From NCBI RefSeq assembly GCF_000478605.2, contig NZ_ASHX02000001.1, positions 5,595,001 through 5,659,000 of the forward strand: a DNA stretch of 64,000 bases, given 5' to 3'. Position numbers and translations under genes: made by a program. The DNA comes from Streptomyces thermolilacinus SPC6 (GTDB lineage: Bacteria > Actinomycetota > Actinomycetes > Streptomycetales > Streptomycetaceae). Below are positions 53,601 to 61,798 of the stretch, in pieces. A model generated the notes under the pieces. It ran no database searches. It was not told the DNA's origin and was given only the letters and a program-made list of their open reading frames with translations. Numbering within the stretch: the stretch's first letter is position 1; every line of letters begins with the position of its first letter.

Positions 53601-55381
53601 ACGCCCACCGCACCGCCCGCGCCCTGCGCGCCGAACGCGCCGAGATCGCCGGTGCCCCGGAGAACCTCCCCGAGGAGAAGCCCGACGGCACCGCGCTCCT
53701 CGACGGCGGCGTCCCCCGCCCGTCCCTGCCCGCCCTCCGCGAGGCGTACCGGGCGGCGTCGCAGCTGTACGAGAAGGTGGGCGTCGGCGCCGACCTGCGC
53801 GCCGAACAGGCCCGCGCCGAGAGCGACGAGAGCGCCGCCCTGGCCGAGCTGGACCGCCTCACCAACAAGGTCCGCACCCGCGCCGCCCAGCTCCTCGACA
53901 GCCCCGAGGGCGCCGACGGCCCCTCCCGTCAGGCCGCCGTGGCCCGCGCCGAGGCCCATGTCCAGCTGCTGGAGTCCCGCGCGTCCGAGGCCAGCGAGAA
54001 GCTGGGCCGGCTGCGCGGCGAGGCCGAGCGGCTCGCCCCCACGGACGGCGACGCGCACACCGAACTGCCCGACGAGCTGGTCCCCGCCGACGCCGAGCAG
54101 GCCCAGACGCTGCTGCGCACGGCCACCGGCGACCTCGCCGCCCGCACCGACGACCTGGAGACCGCCCGCGCCACCCTCGCGCACCTCCAGCGCTCCCACC
54201 GGGCCGCCGAGGACGCCGCGGGCGCCTTCGGCGAGCTGGCCGCGCTCCTGCGCGACCTCCTGCGCGAACAGGCCGACGACGACCCGCGGGAGCCGCAGCC
54301 CTACACCGACTCCCTGGAGGAGGCCCGCCGCGCCGCCGCCGAGGCCCGGCGGTCCCTGCGGGGCTGCGCCGCCGACCTGTCCGCCGCCGACGCCGCCGTA
54401 CGGGAGGCCTGCGACGTCCTCGTACGGCACGCCAACTCCACCCGCTACGAGCAGGTCCGCACCCCGGCCCGCCAGCAGATCCGCGAACTGCCCGCCTCCG
54501 CGCTGCCGGAGCACGCCGCCAAGTGGGCCGAGGCGTTCGCGCCGCGCCTGCGCGTCCTCACCGACGAACTGGCCCAGCTGGAGCGCAACCGCGACTCGAT
54601 CGTGGACCGGCTGCGCGGTCTGGTCGAGTCGGCGCTGACGACGCTCCGCTCCGCCCAGCGGCTGTCCCGCCTCCCCGAGGGGCTCGGCGAGTGGTCCGGG
54701 CAGGAGTTCCTCCGCATCCGCTTCGAGGAGCCGGACCAGACCACGCTGGTGGAACGGCTGGGCGAGGTCATCGACGAGGCCACGCGCGCCGCCGTCAAGA
54801 AGAACTCCGACCTGCGCCGCGACGGCATGTCCCTGCTGCTGCGCGGGGTCCACGCCGCCCTCCAGCCCAAGGGCGTCGCCGTGGAGATCCTCAAGCCGGA
54901 CGCGGTGCTGCGCGCCGAGCGGGTCCCCGTCGGGCAGATGGGCGACGTGTTCTCCGGCGGCCAGCTGCTGACCGCCGCCATCGCCCTGTACTGCACGATG
55001 GCCGCGCTCCGCAGCAACGACCGGGGCCGCGACAAGCACCGGCACGCCGGCACGCTGTTCCTCGACAATCCCATCGGCCGCGCCAACGCCACGTACCTGC
55101 TGGAGCTCCAGCGGGCCGTGTCCGACGCGCTGGGCGTCCAGCTGCTGTACACGACGGGCCTGTTCGACACGACGGCGCTCGCCGAGTTCCCCCTCGTCAT
55201 CCGGCTGCGCAACGACGCGGACCTGCGGGCGGGCCTGAAGTACATCAGCGTCGAGGAACACCTGCGGCCCGGCCTGCCGCAACCCGCGCAGGAGGGGGAG
55301 CCGGCGGTGCACGGCGAGATCACGGCGACCCGGATGTTCAGGCGGAGCACGGCGGCCCCGCAGCCGCAGAACGCCGACTGA
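50693..55381 (+). CDS. Giant SMC/MukB/JetC-like coiled-coil ATPase
   Basis: A 1562-residue protein with a split ABC ATPase. Walker A FLENGGGKSVLL (GGGKS at 66-70) is at the N-terminus, and the signature FSGGQLL (1420-1426) and Walker B TLFLDNPIG (Asp1458) at the C-terminus. Between them lie two very long Ala/Glu/Arg coiled-coil arms (about 290-590 and 830-1330) and a hinge-like centre (about 690-810; PALPGWRYLAQSV, VDGVVVTDP). The residue after the Walker B Asp is Asn1459, where SMC and MukB proteins have Glu. It is the motor of a condensin-like complex. ATG 50693 is 89 bases after the MukE-like stop. Confidence 0.8.
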   Translation: MYELSRVRLYSIGPAGARYADTVLDLRGVGAPVPHPAPTQAEFFEEEPVGPPRRPAPAGVLFLENGGGKSVLLKLIFSVMLPGHRNTLGGASSGVLRKFLLADDCGHVALEWQHTLTGELVVVGKVSEWRGRQVSNDPRKFAEAWYSFRPGPGLSLDNLPVAESTAVRPHAEGTSGAQGRRRTMKGFRDALTEAGRAYPHLEVYWEEIHDRWNEHLGELGLDPELFRYQREMNADEGEAAGLFAVKKDSDFTDLLLRAVTDTRDTDGLADLVSGFGNKLGRRAELTAERDFTAGSVDLLGRIVEAADARSRARDIHAAAERRTRTLARRLSARAAEERGRAAELAEQVTTAADTVTDAEQTRARSSLVAAELAYRHASLALAAAEKGAAAQRRELSDARTLHAAWQATETVLRHRAAADRSARVAAAIQEAERDAAPALAARAKAAADLVRALHAAAEDGERHANEEERRSATLQEAAETGHRDATAAATEAQRARSEAGHLRQRLAEVEQETAEAVRAGWLDDSAPDADPARAALAASDAEKTAVAAWDTAREAARAAADRAREAAADEARAELAAARAADAAQAADHAYQAERRAAESIAADERLAELLSLPAPRTTPQLPRQNTGEDTPPPTAPARPAVQGALTADDLDRYADELRELLDQHIASAERKLFDLRTAAADDARILGALGDGGLLPPGPDVLATVEFLGEHGVPALPGWRYLAQSVDPADHAAVLAARPELVDGVVVTDPQSYARAREALAGAALLPRSAVAVGTAAALLAPVPRAEDGDDTEVFLVPPNPAMHDEHAADEERQALRARAASRDEEIRALAARLTGDRSLAARIGSWRADCPPGMLTELAEAAATAREAAEAAETTLAEARTARAEADETAAETARVRDERQEAAQRARRAADALSGLAFRLRERAGWQARLRELADEAAEAEARAQTCLERARAADEDRRAAQRAADDAHRTARALRAERAEIAGAPENLPEEKPDGTALLDGGVPRPSLPALREAYRAASQLYEKVGVGADLRAEQARAESDESAALAELDRLTNKVRTRAAQLLDSPEGADGPSRQAAVARAEAHVQLLESRASEASEKLGRLRGEAERLAPTDGDAHTELPDELVPADAEQAQTLLRTATGDLAARTDDLETARATLAHLQRSHRAAEDAAGAFGELAALLRDLLREQADDDPREPQPYTDSLEEARRAAAEARRSLRGCAADLSAADAAVREACDVLVRHANSTRYEQVRTPARQQIRELPASALPEHAAKWAEAFAPRLRVLTDELAQLERNRDSIVDRLRGLVESALTTLRSAQRLSRLPEGLGEWSGQEFLRIRFEEPDQTTLVERLGEVIDEATRAAVKKNSDLRRDGMSLLLRGVHAALQPKGVAVEILKPDAVLRAERVPVGQMGDVFSGGQLLTAAIALYCTMAALRSNDRGRDKHRHAGTLFLDNPIGRANATYLLELQRAVSDALGVQLLYTTGLFDTTALAEFPLVIRLRNDADLRAGLKYISVEEHLRPGLPQPAQEGEPAVHGEITATRMFRRSTAAPQPQNAD

Positions 55382-55394
55382 GCGACGAGGCGGC

Positions 55395-55419
55395 GGCCGC
55401 GGCGTACACCCCCGCGGCC
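55395..55419 (+). terminator. Hairpin GGCCGCGG/CCGCGGCC after the SMC-like operon
   Basis: 8-bp perfect arms (55395-55402 and 55412-55419), extendable by one C-G pair, begin 13 bases after the ATPase stop. This marks the end of the operon; no JetD-type gene follows. Confidence 0.6.
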
Positions 55420-55770
55420 GTCACCCGCCTCACGACGACACCCGCCCACGCGCGGTCACACCGACGCGCCCCGGACACCCGGTGCCCGGCCAGGCCCGGA
55501 TCACACCGGCGCCGCCCCGGCACCAGGTCCTCTGGAGCGCGCCCACGCTGACCGACCAGCCCGGCCGCCCACGCGGACCGACGGGCCCGGGCGCCCGCGC
55601 AGGCCGGCCCGGCCGCCTCCAGCCGCGACCACCCGCAGACCCGGCTCCCCCGAGCCGCGGCCGACCCCGGCCCCGGCGGCCCGGGCCCGACTCAGCCCCG
55701 GCCCGACCACCCACTGACCCGGTTGCCCGCAGGCATCACCCAGCCCGGCTTCCCAAGGCCGCACGACGCC
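55420..55770. other. 351-base convergent gap without a gene
   Basis: GC-rich sequence with many Pro/Arg-coding frames on both strands but no credible start or motif. In particular, no nuclease or TOPRIM-like frame is present between the ATPase gene and the membrane protein gene. Confidence 0.6.
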
Positions 55771-56292
55771 TCACGCCCGCGACAGCTCCCCGCGCTCCGT
55801 CCGCGCGGCGCGCGCCCCCTGCCGCCCCGCCGCGTCGCCGCCACCAGCGGGCCCGTCCACGGAAACCGGCACCGACGACGCACCAGCGCCCGCACCCGCG
55901 CCACGCGGCGACCGCCCGGCCGCCCGCTCCTCGCGCTTGCGTATCCGCTCGGCCTCGCGGGCGGCCCGCCGGGCCAGGCGCCGCTCCCGCCGCAGCTGCC
56001 GCGCCGTACTGCTCGGCTCCGACACGACCCCGTACCGCTGCTTCCACACCTGCCGCGTCACCCACACGTCCAGCACCGCCCAGGTCGCCACCACCGTGCT
56101 CCCGACACTGCTCAGCACCAGCGGGAACGCCAGCCAGGACCCCGCGAGCGTGAGCAGATACGCCGCGACCGCCTGGATCAGCGTCACCGCGGCGATCAGA
56201 CCGGCCCGCACCGCCGCCGTGCGCACCGGATCAGGCAGCCTGCGCCGCCCGACCGGGTCCTCCACCCACAGCTCACGCCGCCCCGTGCTCAT
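55771..56292 (-). CDS. Two-helix membrane protein of unknown function
   Basis: A 173-residue protein with two hydrophobic helices (about residues 28-50 and 52-75), then a highly basic helix (RQLRRERRLARRAAREAERI near 98) and a Gly/Ala-rich tail. I do not recognise the family. Third-position GC and membrane pattern support a real gene. It is transcribed away from the conservon operon and toward the SMC-like operon. The start is ATG 56292 with a weak ribosome site. Confidence 0.65.
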   Translation of the reverse strand: MSTGRRELWVEDPVGRRRLPDPVRTAAVRAGLIAAVTLIQAVAAYLLTLAGSWLAFPLVLSSVGSTVVATWAVLDVWVTRQVWKQRYGVVSEPSSTARQLRRERRLARRAAREAERIRKREERAAGRSPRGAGAGAGASSVPVSVDGPAGGGDAAGRQGARAARTERGELSRA

Positions 56293-56735
56293 CCACCGTC
56301 ACTCCCCACCACTCGACCGACAACAGGGTGACTGCCCGTCTTGCGCGGATCCACGCCGAAGACGCCGTAGACGCCCGACAAGCGCCGTGGACGCCCCCAC
56401 AGACGCCATGGGCGCCGCGGATGCCGCCGCCCCCATGGCGAGCCCCCCGTCCCACTAGACGCGCCACGACGCGCGAAGATTCCCGGAACGTTCAATTCCA
56501 GCCATACGGCGTCTCGGGAGAAATGACGCCTCGCCAGGTGTCCTCTGACCCGGCCCGGTTTGTCAACTCCCGTGATACCAGGACAAGTCATGATCAAGAG
56601 CCTGTGTGGCGGCCGAAAAACGACCGGGCGGACCTTCGAGTTGCCCTGGTGACAGTAGTAGGCTCGCGCCGTTTGCTGCTGAGTTGAAGTGTGCGCTCGC
56701 GCCGCGCCGGGCGGCCGGGCGAGCTGGGGGAGGCC
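56293..56735. other. 443-base upstream region of the conservon operon
   Basis: It begins with a run of GACGCC words (about 56350-56440), followed by a less GC-rich part (56460-56690). A possible promoter TTCGAG-N18-TAGGCT lies at 56635-56664. No gene is supported. Confidence 0.5.
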
Positions 56736-59456
56736 ATGGGCTTTCGCGGAAAGTCGATCCGCAGGAAGATCGTGGCGCTGCTGCTCGTCCCGCTCCTGTC
56801 CCTCACCGGCCTCTGGGGCTTCGCCACCTTCATCACCGGCCGCGAGGCCGACCACCTCCTCGACGTCAGCCAGATCATGCAGAAGGTCGGCTACCCCCTC
56901 GAGGAGACCGTCCACGTCATCCAGCGCGAGCGCCGCCAGAGCCTCCTCTACCTGGCCGACCCGCGCACCGCCGACGCCCTCACCACCCTGCGCCGCGACC
57001 GCGCCGCCACCGACCGCGCCCTCGCCGCGCTCCGCGCCCATGCCCGGGACCGGCGCGTCGTGGACGCCATGCACGACCCCGCGGCCCGGCGGCTCGAATC
57101 CCTCATCACGGCCTTCGACGGCCTGGCCTCGCTGCGCCACTCCGTCGACAGCCGCTCCGTCGGCCGCCTCCAGGCCCTGGAGTTCTACAACCGGCTGGTC
57201 GATCCCTGCTACAGCTTCCTCGTCCACCTCCACGCCATCGACAACGTCGAGATGGAGAAGCAGGGCCGCGCGCTCGTCGGCCTCGCCCGCGCGCGCGAGA
57301 TGCTCGCCCGTGAGGACGCCCTCGTCGTCTCCTCGCTGGTCGGCAACCGCCTCACCGCCGAGGAGATCCGCCTCGTCTCCGACCTCGTCGCCCGCCGCCG
57401 GCAGTTCTACGAGACCAGCCTCGAGATCCTGCCGACCTCCGAGCGCGACGCCTTCCAGCAGTACTGGAGCAGCCCCGAGACGCAGCCGCTGCGCCAGACC
57501 GAGGAAGCCCTCATCACCGCCGGCGCCACCGACGACCCGCGCGCCACCGACGCGGCCCGCTGGGAGGACGCCGCCACCACCGCCCTCAGCGGTCTGGCCG
57601 CCGAGAACCGGCTGGCGGGCGACCGCTACCAGGACCGCGTCGAACCGGCGGCGTACAGCGTCCTCCTCAAGGCGGGCATAGCCGGTGTCCTGGGCTTCCT
57701 CGCCGTCCTCGGCTCCCTCGTCGTCTCCGTACGCGTCGGCCGCGGCCTCGTCCGCGACCTGACCCGGCTGCGCAAGGAGGCCCAGGAGGTCTCGGGCGTC
57801 CGGCTCCCCAGCGTGATGCGCCGCCTCGCCGCCGGGGAGCACGTCGATGTCGAGACCGAGGTCCCCAGGCTGGAGTACGACAAGGACGAGATCGGCCAGG
57901 TCGGCAAGGCCCTCAACACCCTCCAGCGGGCCGCCGTCGAAGCGGCCGTCAAGCAGGCCGACATGCGCCGCGGCGTCTCCGAGGTCTTCGTCAACCTCGC
58001 CCGGCGCAACCAGGTCCTCCTCCACCGCCAGCTCACCCTCCTCGACGCGATGGAGCGGCGCACCGAGGACACCGAGGAACTGGCCGACCTCTTCCGCCTC
58101 GACCACCTCACCACCCGCATGCGCCGCCACGCCGAGGGCCTGGTCATCCTCTCCGGAGCCGCCCCCTCCCGGCAGTGGCGCAGGCCCGTCCAGCTCATGG
58201 ACGTGGTCCGCGCGGCCGTCGCCGAGGTCGAGGACTACGAACGCATCGAGGTACGGCGCCTGCCGCGCATCGGCGTCGCCGGGCCCGCCGTCGCGGACCT
58301 CACGCACCTCATCGCCGAACTCCTCGAGAACGCCACGGTCTTCTCCCCGCCCCACACCGCCGTCCAGGTGCAGGGCGAACGCGTCACCAACGGCTTCACC
58401 CTGGAGATCCACGACCGGGGCCTCGGCATGTCCCCGGACGACCTCATCGACGCGAACCTGCGACTCGCCGAGACCCCCGAGTTCGAGCTGTCCGACACCG
58501 ACCGGCTCGGCCTCTTCGTCGTCAGCCGCCTCGCGCGCCGCCAGCACGTCCGCGTCTCGCTCCAGCCCTCCCCGTACGGGGGCACGACCGCCGTCGTGTT
58601 CATCCCGGCCGACCTGCTCACCGAGGCCCCCGAGACGGAGGGCGTCGGCTTCCGGCTGGACCGCAAGAGCCCCGACCGCCGCACGGCGGACGCCCCGAAC
58701 CGGCGGACCGCGCTCACGCAGGTGTCCTCCGTCATCGACGGCCCGGTCGAGCTGGACGGCCCGCTCGACATCCTGGACGAACTGGCGGGCACCCTCGACC
58801 GCGACCTCAGGTCCGGCGAGGACCCCGACCACGGCGGCCTGTTCCGCCCCCGCCCGCCGCTGCGCCCCGCCGACGCCCCACAGCAGCCGCAGCAGCAGCA
58901 GCGGGAGCGGGCGGCCGACGCGCCCGGCGAACACCTGGCGCAGCCGGTCCCGCTGCCCCGCCGCAGGCCCGCCCTCGTCGCCCGCCACGGCCGCCGCGTG
59001 GACGACCCCGCCGGTACGACCCGGCACACCGACCACGAAACGTCCCAGCCCCGGCGCACCGACCACGAAACGCCGCCCCAGGGCCCGCGCGAGCCCGCCG
59101 CCGACCGGGACGCGCCCCAGGCCCCCCGGAGCACGGGCAACGGCCCCGGTGGCGCCTCCACCCCCGCTCCCGGCGCTCCGGCCAAAGGCACCGGGGCTCC
59201 CGGCACCCCCGCTCCCGCGTCCGACGAGACGACACTGACCCTCGGCGGCCTGCCCCGCCGTGTCCGCCAGGCCAGCCTCGTCCCCCAGCTGAGGGAGCAG
59301 GCCGGCCAGCCGCCTGCCCCCCGCCCGGCGGACTCCGGGGACGACGAGCGCGACGCCGACCAAGTACGCCACCGTATGGCCGCGATGCAGCGAGGCTGGC
59401 AGCGCGCCCGCGGTGAGACAGCACCAGGAACGACACCGGAGGGGGACGGTCGATGA
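56736..59456 (+). CDS. Nitrate/nitrite-sensor-type histidine kinase-like protein (CvnA-type)
   Basis: About 906 residues. A first membrane helix (IRRKIVALLLVPLLSLTGLW) leads to an extracytoplasmic all-helical NIT sensor domain (about 45-300). A second helix and HAMP-like linker come next (about 305-390), then a dimerisation-type segment (RLDHLTTRMRRHAEGL) and a HATPase domain (ELLENATVFSPP, IHDRGLGMS, LGLFVVSRLA). A long Pro-rich C-terminal tail follows. It heads a conservon with roadblock, DUF742 and GTPase genes. GTG 56691 is an alternative start; ATG 56736 has GGGGGAGG close in front. Confidence 0.88.
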   Translation: MGFRGKSIRRKIVALLLVPLLSLTGLWGFATFITGREADHLLDVSQIMQKVGYPLEETVHVIQRERRQSLLYLADPRTADALTTLRRDRAATDRALAALRAHARDRRVVDAMHDPAARRLESLITAFDGLASLRHSVDSRSVGRLQALEFYNRLVDPCYSFLVHLHAIDNVEMEKQGRALVGLARAREMLAREDALVVSSLVGNRLTAEEIRLVSDLVARRRQFYETSLEILPTSERDAFQQYWSSPETQPLRQTEEALITAGATDDPRATDAARWEDAATTALSGLAAENRLAGDRYQDRVEPAAYSVLLKAGIAGVLGFLAVLGSLVVSVRVGRGLVRDLTRLRKEAQEVSGVRLPSVMRRLAAGEHVDVETEVPRLEYDKDEIGQVGKALNTLQRAAVEAAVKQADMRRGVSEVFVNLARRNQVLLHRQLTLLDAMERRTEDTEELADLFRLDHLTTRMRRHAEGLVILSGAAPSRQWRRPVQLMDVVRAAVAEVEDYERIEVRRLPRIGVAGPAVADLTHLIAELLENATVFSPPHTAVQVQGERVTNGFTLEIHDRGLGMSPDDLIDANLRLAETPEFELSDTDRLGLFVVSRLARRQHVRVSLQPSPYGGTTAVVFIPADLLTEAPETEGVGFRLDRKSPDRRTADAPNRRTALTQVSSVIDGPVELDGPLDILDELAGTLDRDLRSGEDPDHGGLFRPRPPLRPADAPQQPQQQQRERAADAPGEHLAQPVPLPRRRPALVARHGRRVDDPAGTTRHTDHETSQPRRTDHETPPQGPREPAADRDAPQAPRSTGNGPGGASTPAPGAPAKGTGAPGTPAPASDETTLTLGGLPRRVRQASLVPQLREQAGQPPAPRPADSGDDERDADQVRHRMAAMQRGWQRARGETAPGTTPEGDGR

Positions 59457-59881
59457 CCGCACCGAACGCCGCAGCATCCAACTCAACCGGCGGGCTCAAC
59501 TGGCTCCTCGACGAACTGGTCGAGCGGGTCGGATCCGTCCGCAAGGCCCTGGTCCTCTCCAGCGACGGCCTGCCGACGGGCGGCTCCAAGGACCTCAGCC
59601 GGGAGGACAGCGAACACCTCGCGGCCGTCGCGTCCGGCTTCCACAGCCTCGCCAAGGGCGTGGGCCGCCACTTCGACGCCGGAAAGGTCCGCCAGACCGT
59701 GGTCGAGCTGGACGACGCCTTCCTGTTCGTCACGGCCGCCGGTGACGGCAGCTGCCTCGCCGTACTGGCCGACTCCGACTCCGACGTGGGTCTCGTCGCC
59801 TACGAGATGACGCTGATGGTCAAGCGCGTCGGCGCGCATCTGGCGACCGCCCCCCGGTCCGGTCTGACCACCGGCGGGTGA
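59453..59881 (+). CDS. Roadblock/LC7 domain protein (CvnB-type)
   Basis: A 142-residue MglB-like roadblock protein: LNWLLDELVERVGSVRKALVLSSDG at the start, HLAAVASGFHSLAKGV, and the C-terminal MTLMVKRVGAHL helix. Such proteins act as regulators of small Ras-like GTPases, here the CvnD-type protein encoded downstream. The ATG overlaps the kinase stop (ATGA). Confidence 0.92.
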   Translation: MTAPNAAASNSTGGLNWLLDELVERVGSVRKALVLSSDGLPTGGSKDLSREDSEHLAAVASGFHSLAKGVGRHFDAGKVRQTVVELDDAFLFVTAAGDGSCLAVLADSDSDVGLVAYEMTLMVKRVGAHLATAPRSGLTTGG

Positions 59882-59892
59882 GGGGGGATGCC

Positions 59893-60318
59893 ATGAGCGA
59901 CGCAGCGGCCGGACAGCTGAGACGCGGACGCCGGACCGGCGACGCGCACCACTGGTTCGACGACGAGGCGGGGCCGGTGGTACGCCCGTACGCCATGACG
60001 CGCGGACGCACCACCAGCCCCATCCGTCACCGACTCGACCTGATCGCGGTGGTCGTGCCCGAGCCCGCCGCCGACGACCCGGGCCGCGACGAGACGCTCT
60101 CCCCGGAACACGTGGAGATCGTCGAGCGCTGCAGCGAGTTCCCCCAGTCGATCGCCGAGCTCGCCGCCGGGATGGACCTCCCCGTCGGGGTGGTCCGCGT
60201 CCTGGTCGGCGACCTCGTCGAGGACGAACTCGTCCACGTAACCCGTCCCGTTCCGCCGGCCGAACTGCCGGACGAGAGCATTCTGCGTGAGGTGATCAAT
60301 GGTCTTCGGGCGCTCTAG
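59893..60318 (+). CDS. DUF742 protein (CvnC-type)
   Basis: A 141-residue member of DUF742: WFDDEAGPVVRPYAMTRGRT near the N-terminus, and a winged-helix-like end (SIAELAAGMDLPVGVVRVLVGDLVEDELVHV). Always found in conservons between the roadblock and GTPase genes; its biochemical role is unclear. ATG 59893 has AGGGGGG six bases upstream; an overlapping GTG at 59878 is an alternative. Its end overlaps the GTPase gene by 20 bases. Confidence 0.9.
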   Translation: MSDAAAGQLRRGRRTGDAHHWFDDEAGPVVRPYAMTRGRTTSPIRHRLDLIAVVVPEPAADDPGRDETLSPEHVEIVERCSEFPQSIAELAAGMDLPVGVVRVLVGDLVEDELVHVTRPVPPAELPDESILREVINGLRAL

Positions 60319-60907
60319 CCGCAAGGGTCCGCCGCCGGTCGAGCCGGTGACGCTGAAGATCCTGGTCGCGGGCGGGTTCGGCGTGGGCAAGACCACGCTG
60401 GTCGGAGCGGTGAGCGAGATCCGGCCGCTGCGCACCGAGGAGAGCCTCACCGAGGCGAGCCGGCCGGTGGACGACCTGGCAGGCGTCGAGTCCAAGGCCA
60501 CGACGACCGTCGCCATGGACTTCGGCCGGATCACCCTCCGCGAGGACCTCGTGCTGTACCTGTTCGGCACCCCCGGGCAGGACCGCTTCTGGTTCCTGTG
60601 GGACGAGCTGGCGCAGGGCGCCCTCGGCGCGGTGGTCCTGGTGGACACCCGCCGCCTGGAGGACTCCTTCGCGTGCATCGACTACTTCGAGCGGCGCGGC
60701 ATACCCTTCGCGGTCGCCGTCAACTGCTTCGAGGGCGCCGACGTCCACCCCGCCGAGACGGTGCGGGCCGCCCTGGACCTCGACCCGGGCGTACCGCTGC
60801 TGATGACGGACGCGCGGCGCCGCGAGTCCGTCAAGGAGGTCCTCGTGGCCGTCGTCCGGCACGCGATGACGTTCACCGAGCCCGCCCCGGAGCCTGCCAC
60901 GACCTGA
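60299..60907 (+). CDS. Small Ras/MglA-like GTPase (CvnD-type)
   Basis: A 202-residue GTP-binding protein with P-loop VAGGFGVGKTTLVG (about 26-39), switch region GTPGQDRFWFLW (near 98) and LVDTRRLEDSF. The usual NKxD is not clear (VNCFEG). It completes the conservon with the sensor, roadblock and DUF742 proteins; no cytochrome P450 gene follows. The 3' end overlaps the convergent dipeptidase gene by 35 bases. Confidence 0.92.
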   Translation: MVFGRSSRKGPPPVEPVTLKILVAGGFGVGKTTLVGAVSEIRPLRTEESLTEASRPVDDLAGVESKATTTVAMDFGRITLREDLVLYLFGTPGQDRFWFLWDELAQGALGAVVLVDTRRLEDSFACIDYFERRGIPFAVAVNCFEGADVHPAETVRAALDLDPGVPLLMTDARRRESVKEVLVAVVRHAMTFTEPAPEPATT

Positions 60908-61754
60908 CCGGCGGTCCCGGAACCGGCCGCTCGCGGAGCCCCTCCACGGGGAAGTCGAAGTACGTCCCCGGGAACGGCTCCGGCCGGTACGTGAAGTGCC
61001 ACCACTCCTCCGGCAGGTTCACGAACCCCTCAGCCGCCAGCACGCCCCGCAGCAGGTCCCGGATGCCCCGCGCCGCGCCCCGCACCCGCGGGTCGTCGGT
61101 GTGGGACAGCGTGTCGAAGCAGTCGAAGCCGGTCCCCATGTCCACCGAGTTGTCCGGGAACCGCTGCTCCTTCGGCGCCGCGCAGTCAACCAGCGGCTCA
61201 CCCGGCACGTACGGCCGCGTCGGCGCGGCGGGCAGCCGCACCAGCGTCACGTCCACCGTCGAGCCCCGGCTGTGCCCCGACCGCTCCGCGATGTACCCGT
61301 CGGCGAACAGCCGCGCCTTGTCCACGCGCGGGTAGAACTCGGCCTTCATCCGCTCGTCCCCGAGGTCCTTCGCCCACCGCACGAAGTGGTCGACGGCCCG
61401 CTGCGGCCGGTAGCAGTCGTACACCTTCAGCGAATAGCCCCGCCGCAGCAGCCGCACCTGCGCCCGGTGCAGCGCCCGCGCCGCCGGCCGGGTCAGCAGG
61501 CACACCGGCTCGCGGTACCCGTCCACCGGCGCGCCCACGAACGAGTGCTCCGTCGTGTACCGCATCTCCTGAAGGATCGTCCGGTCCACCGCCCGCAGCT
61601 CCGTGAACTCGCGCGGCACGGGCGGCCCCACCCGCCCCGGCCCGGCAGCTCCGGCCGCCTCCGCGCCGGGAGCGGGGGAGAGGGCCAGGAGCCCCACGGC
61701 GCAAGCGACGACAGCGGCGACCACATTTCGCACACCAGCAGCAGATCCCGTCAT
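60873..61754 (-). CDS. Secreted D-alanyl-D-alanine dipeptidase-like peptidase (VanX/M15D type)
   Basis: A 293-residue exported protein. The signal peptide (about residues 1-34) is followed by an M15D metallopeptidase domain with LKVYDCYRPQRAVDHF (near 108), zinc motif SGHSRGSTVDVTL (near 159; His and Asp) and EEWWHF (near 250; Glu and His). Family members cleave D-Ala-D-Ala. The signal peptide suggests a wall-turnover role rather than vancomycin resistance, and no vanHA genes accompany it. ATG 61754 is the only start before the signal peptide. Confidence 0.9.
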   Translation of the reverse strand: MTGSAAGVRNVVAAVVACAVGLLALSPAPGAEAAGAAGPGRVGPPVPREFTELRAVDRTILQEMRYTTEHSFVGAPVDGYREPVCLLTRPAARALHRAQVRLLRRGYSLKVYDCYRPQRAVDHFVRWAKDLGDERMKAEFYPRVDKARLFADGYIAERSGHSRGSTVDVTLVRLPAAPTRPYVPGEPLVDCAAPKEQRFPDNSVDMGTGFDCFDTLSHTDDPRVRGAARGIRDLLRGVLAAEGFVNLPEEWWHFTYRPEPFPGTYFDFPVEGLRERPVPGPPVRSWQAPGRAR

Positions 61755-61785
61755 GCACCCCGTCTAGCAGTCGTACGCCGCTCGG

Positions 61786-61791
61786 TACAGT
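61786..61791 (+). promoter_or_regulatory. TACAGT -10 of a leaderless Nudix transcript
   Basis: TACAGT lies 7 bases before GTG 61799, and no ribosome-binding sequence is present. The spacing fits leaderless transcription; a -35 is not convincing. Confidence 0.4.
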
Positions 61792-61798
61792 GCGCCCC

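Noticed and set aside
50441-55312. 1623-codon minus-strand open frame opposite the SMC-like ATPase
   Set aside because: Gly/Ala/Val-rich composition with no domain; it is the antisense shadow of a strongly third-position-GC-biased gene.
55382-56330. Search for a JetD-type nuclease after the SMC-like ATPase
   Set aside because: Only low-complexity sequence and a small minus-strand membrane protein gene were found; no TOPRIM-like or wHTH-nuclease frame.
60873-61754. Reading the VanX-like gene as vancomycin resistance
   Set aside because: It has a signal peptide and no vanH, vanA or vanRS neighbours; wall turnover is more likely.
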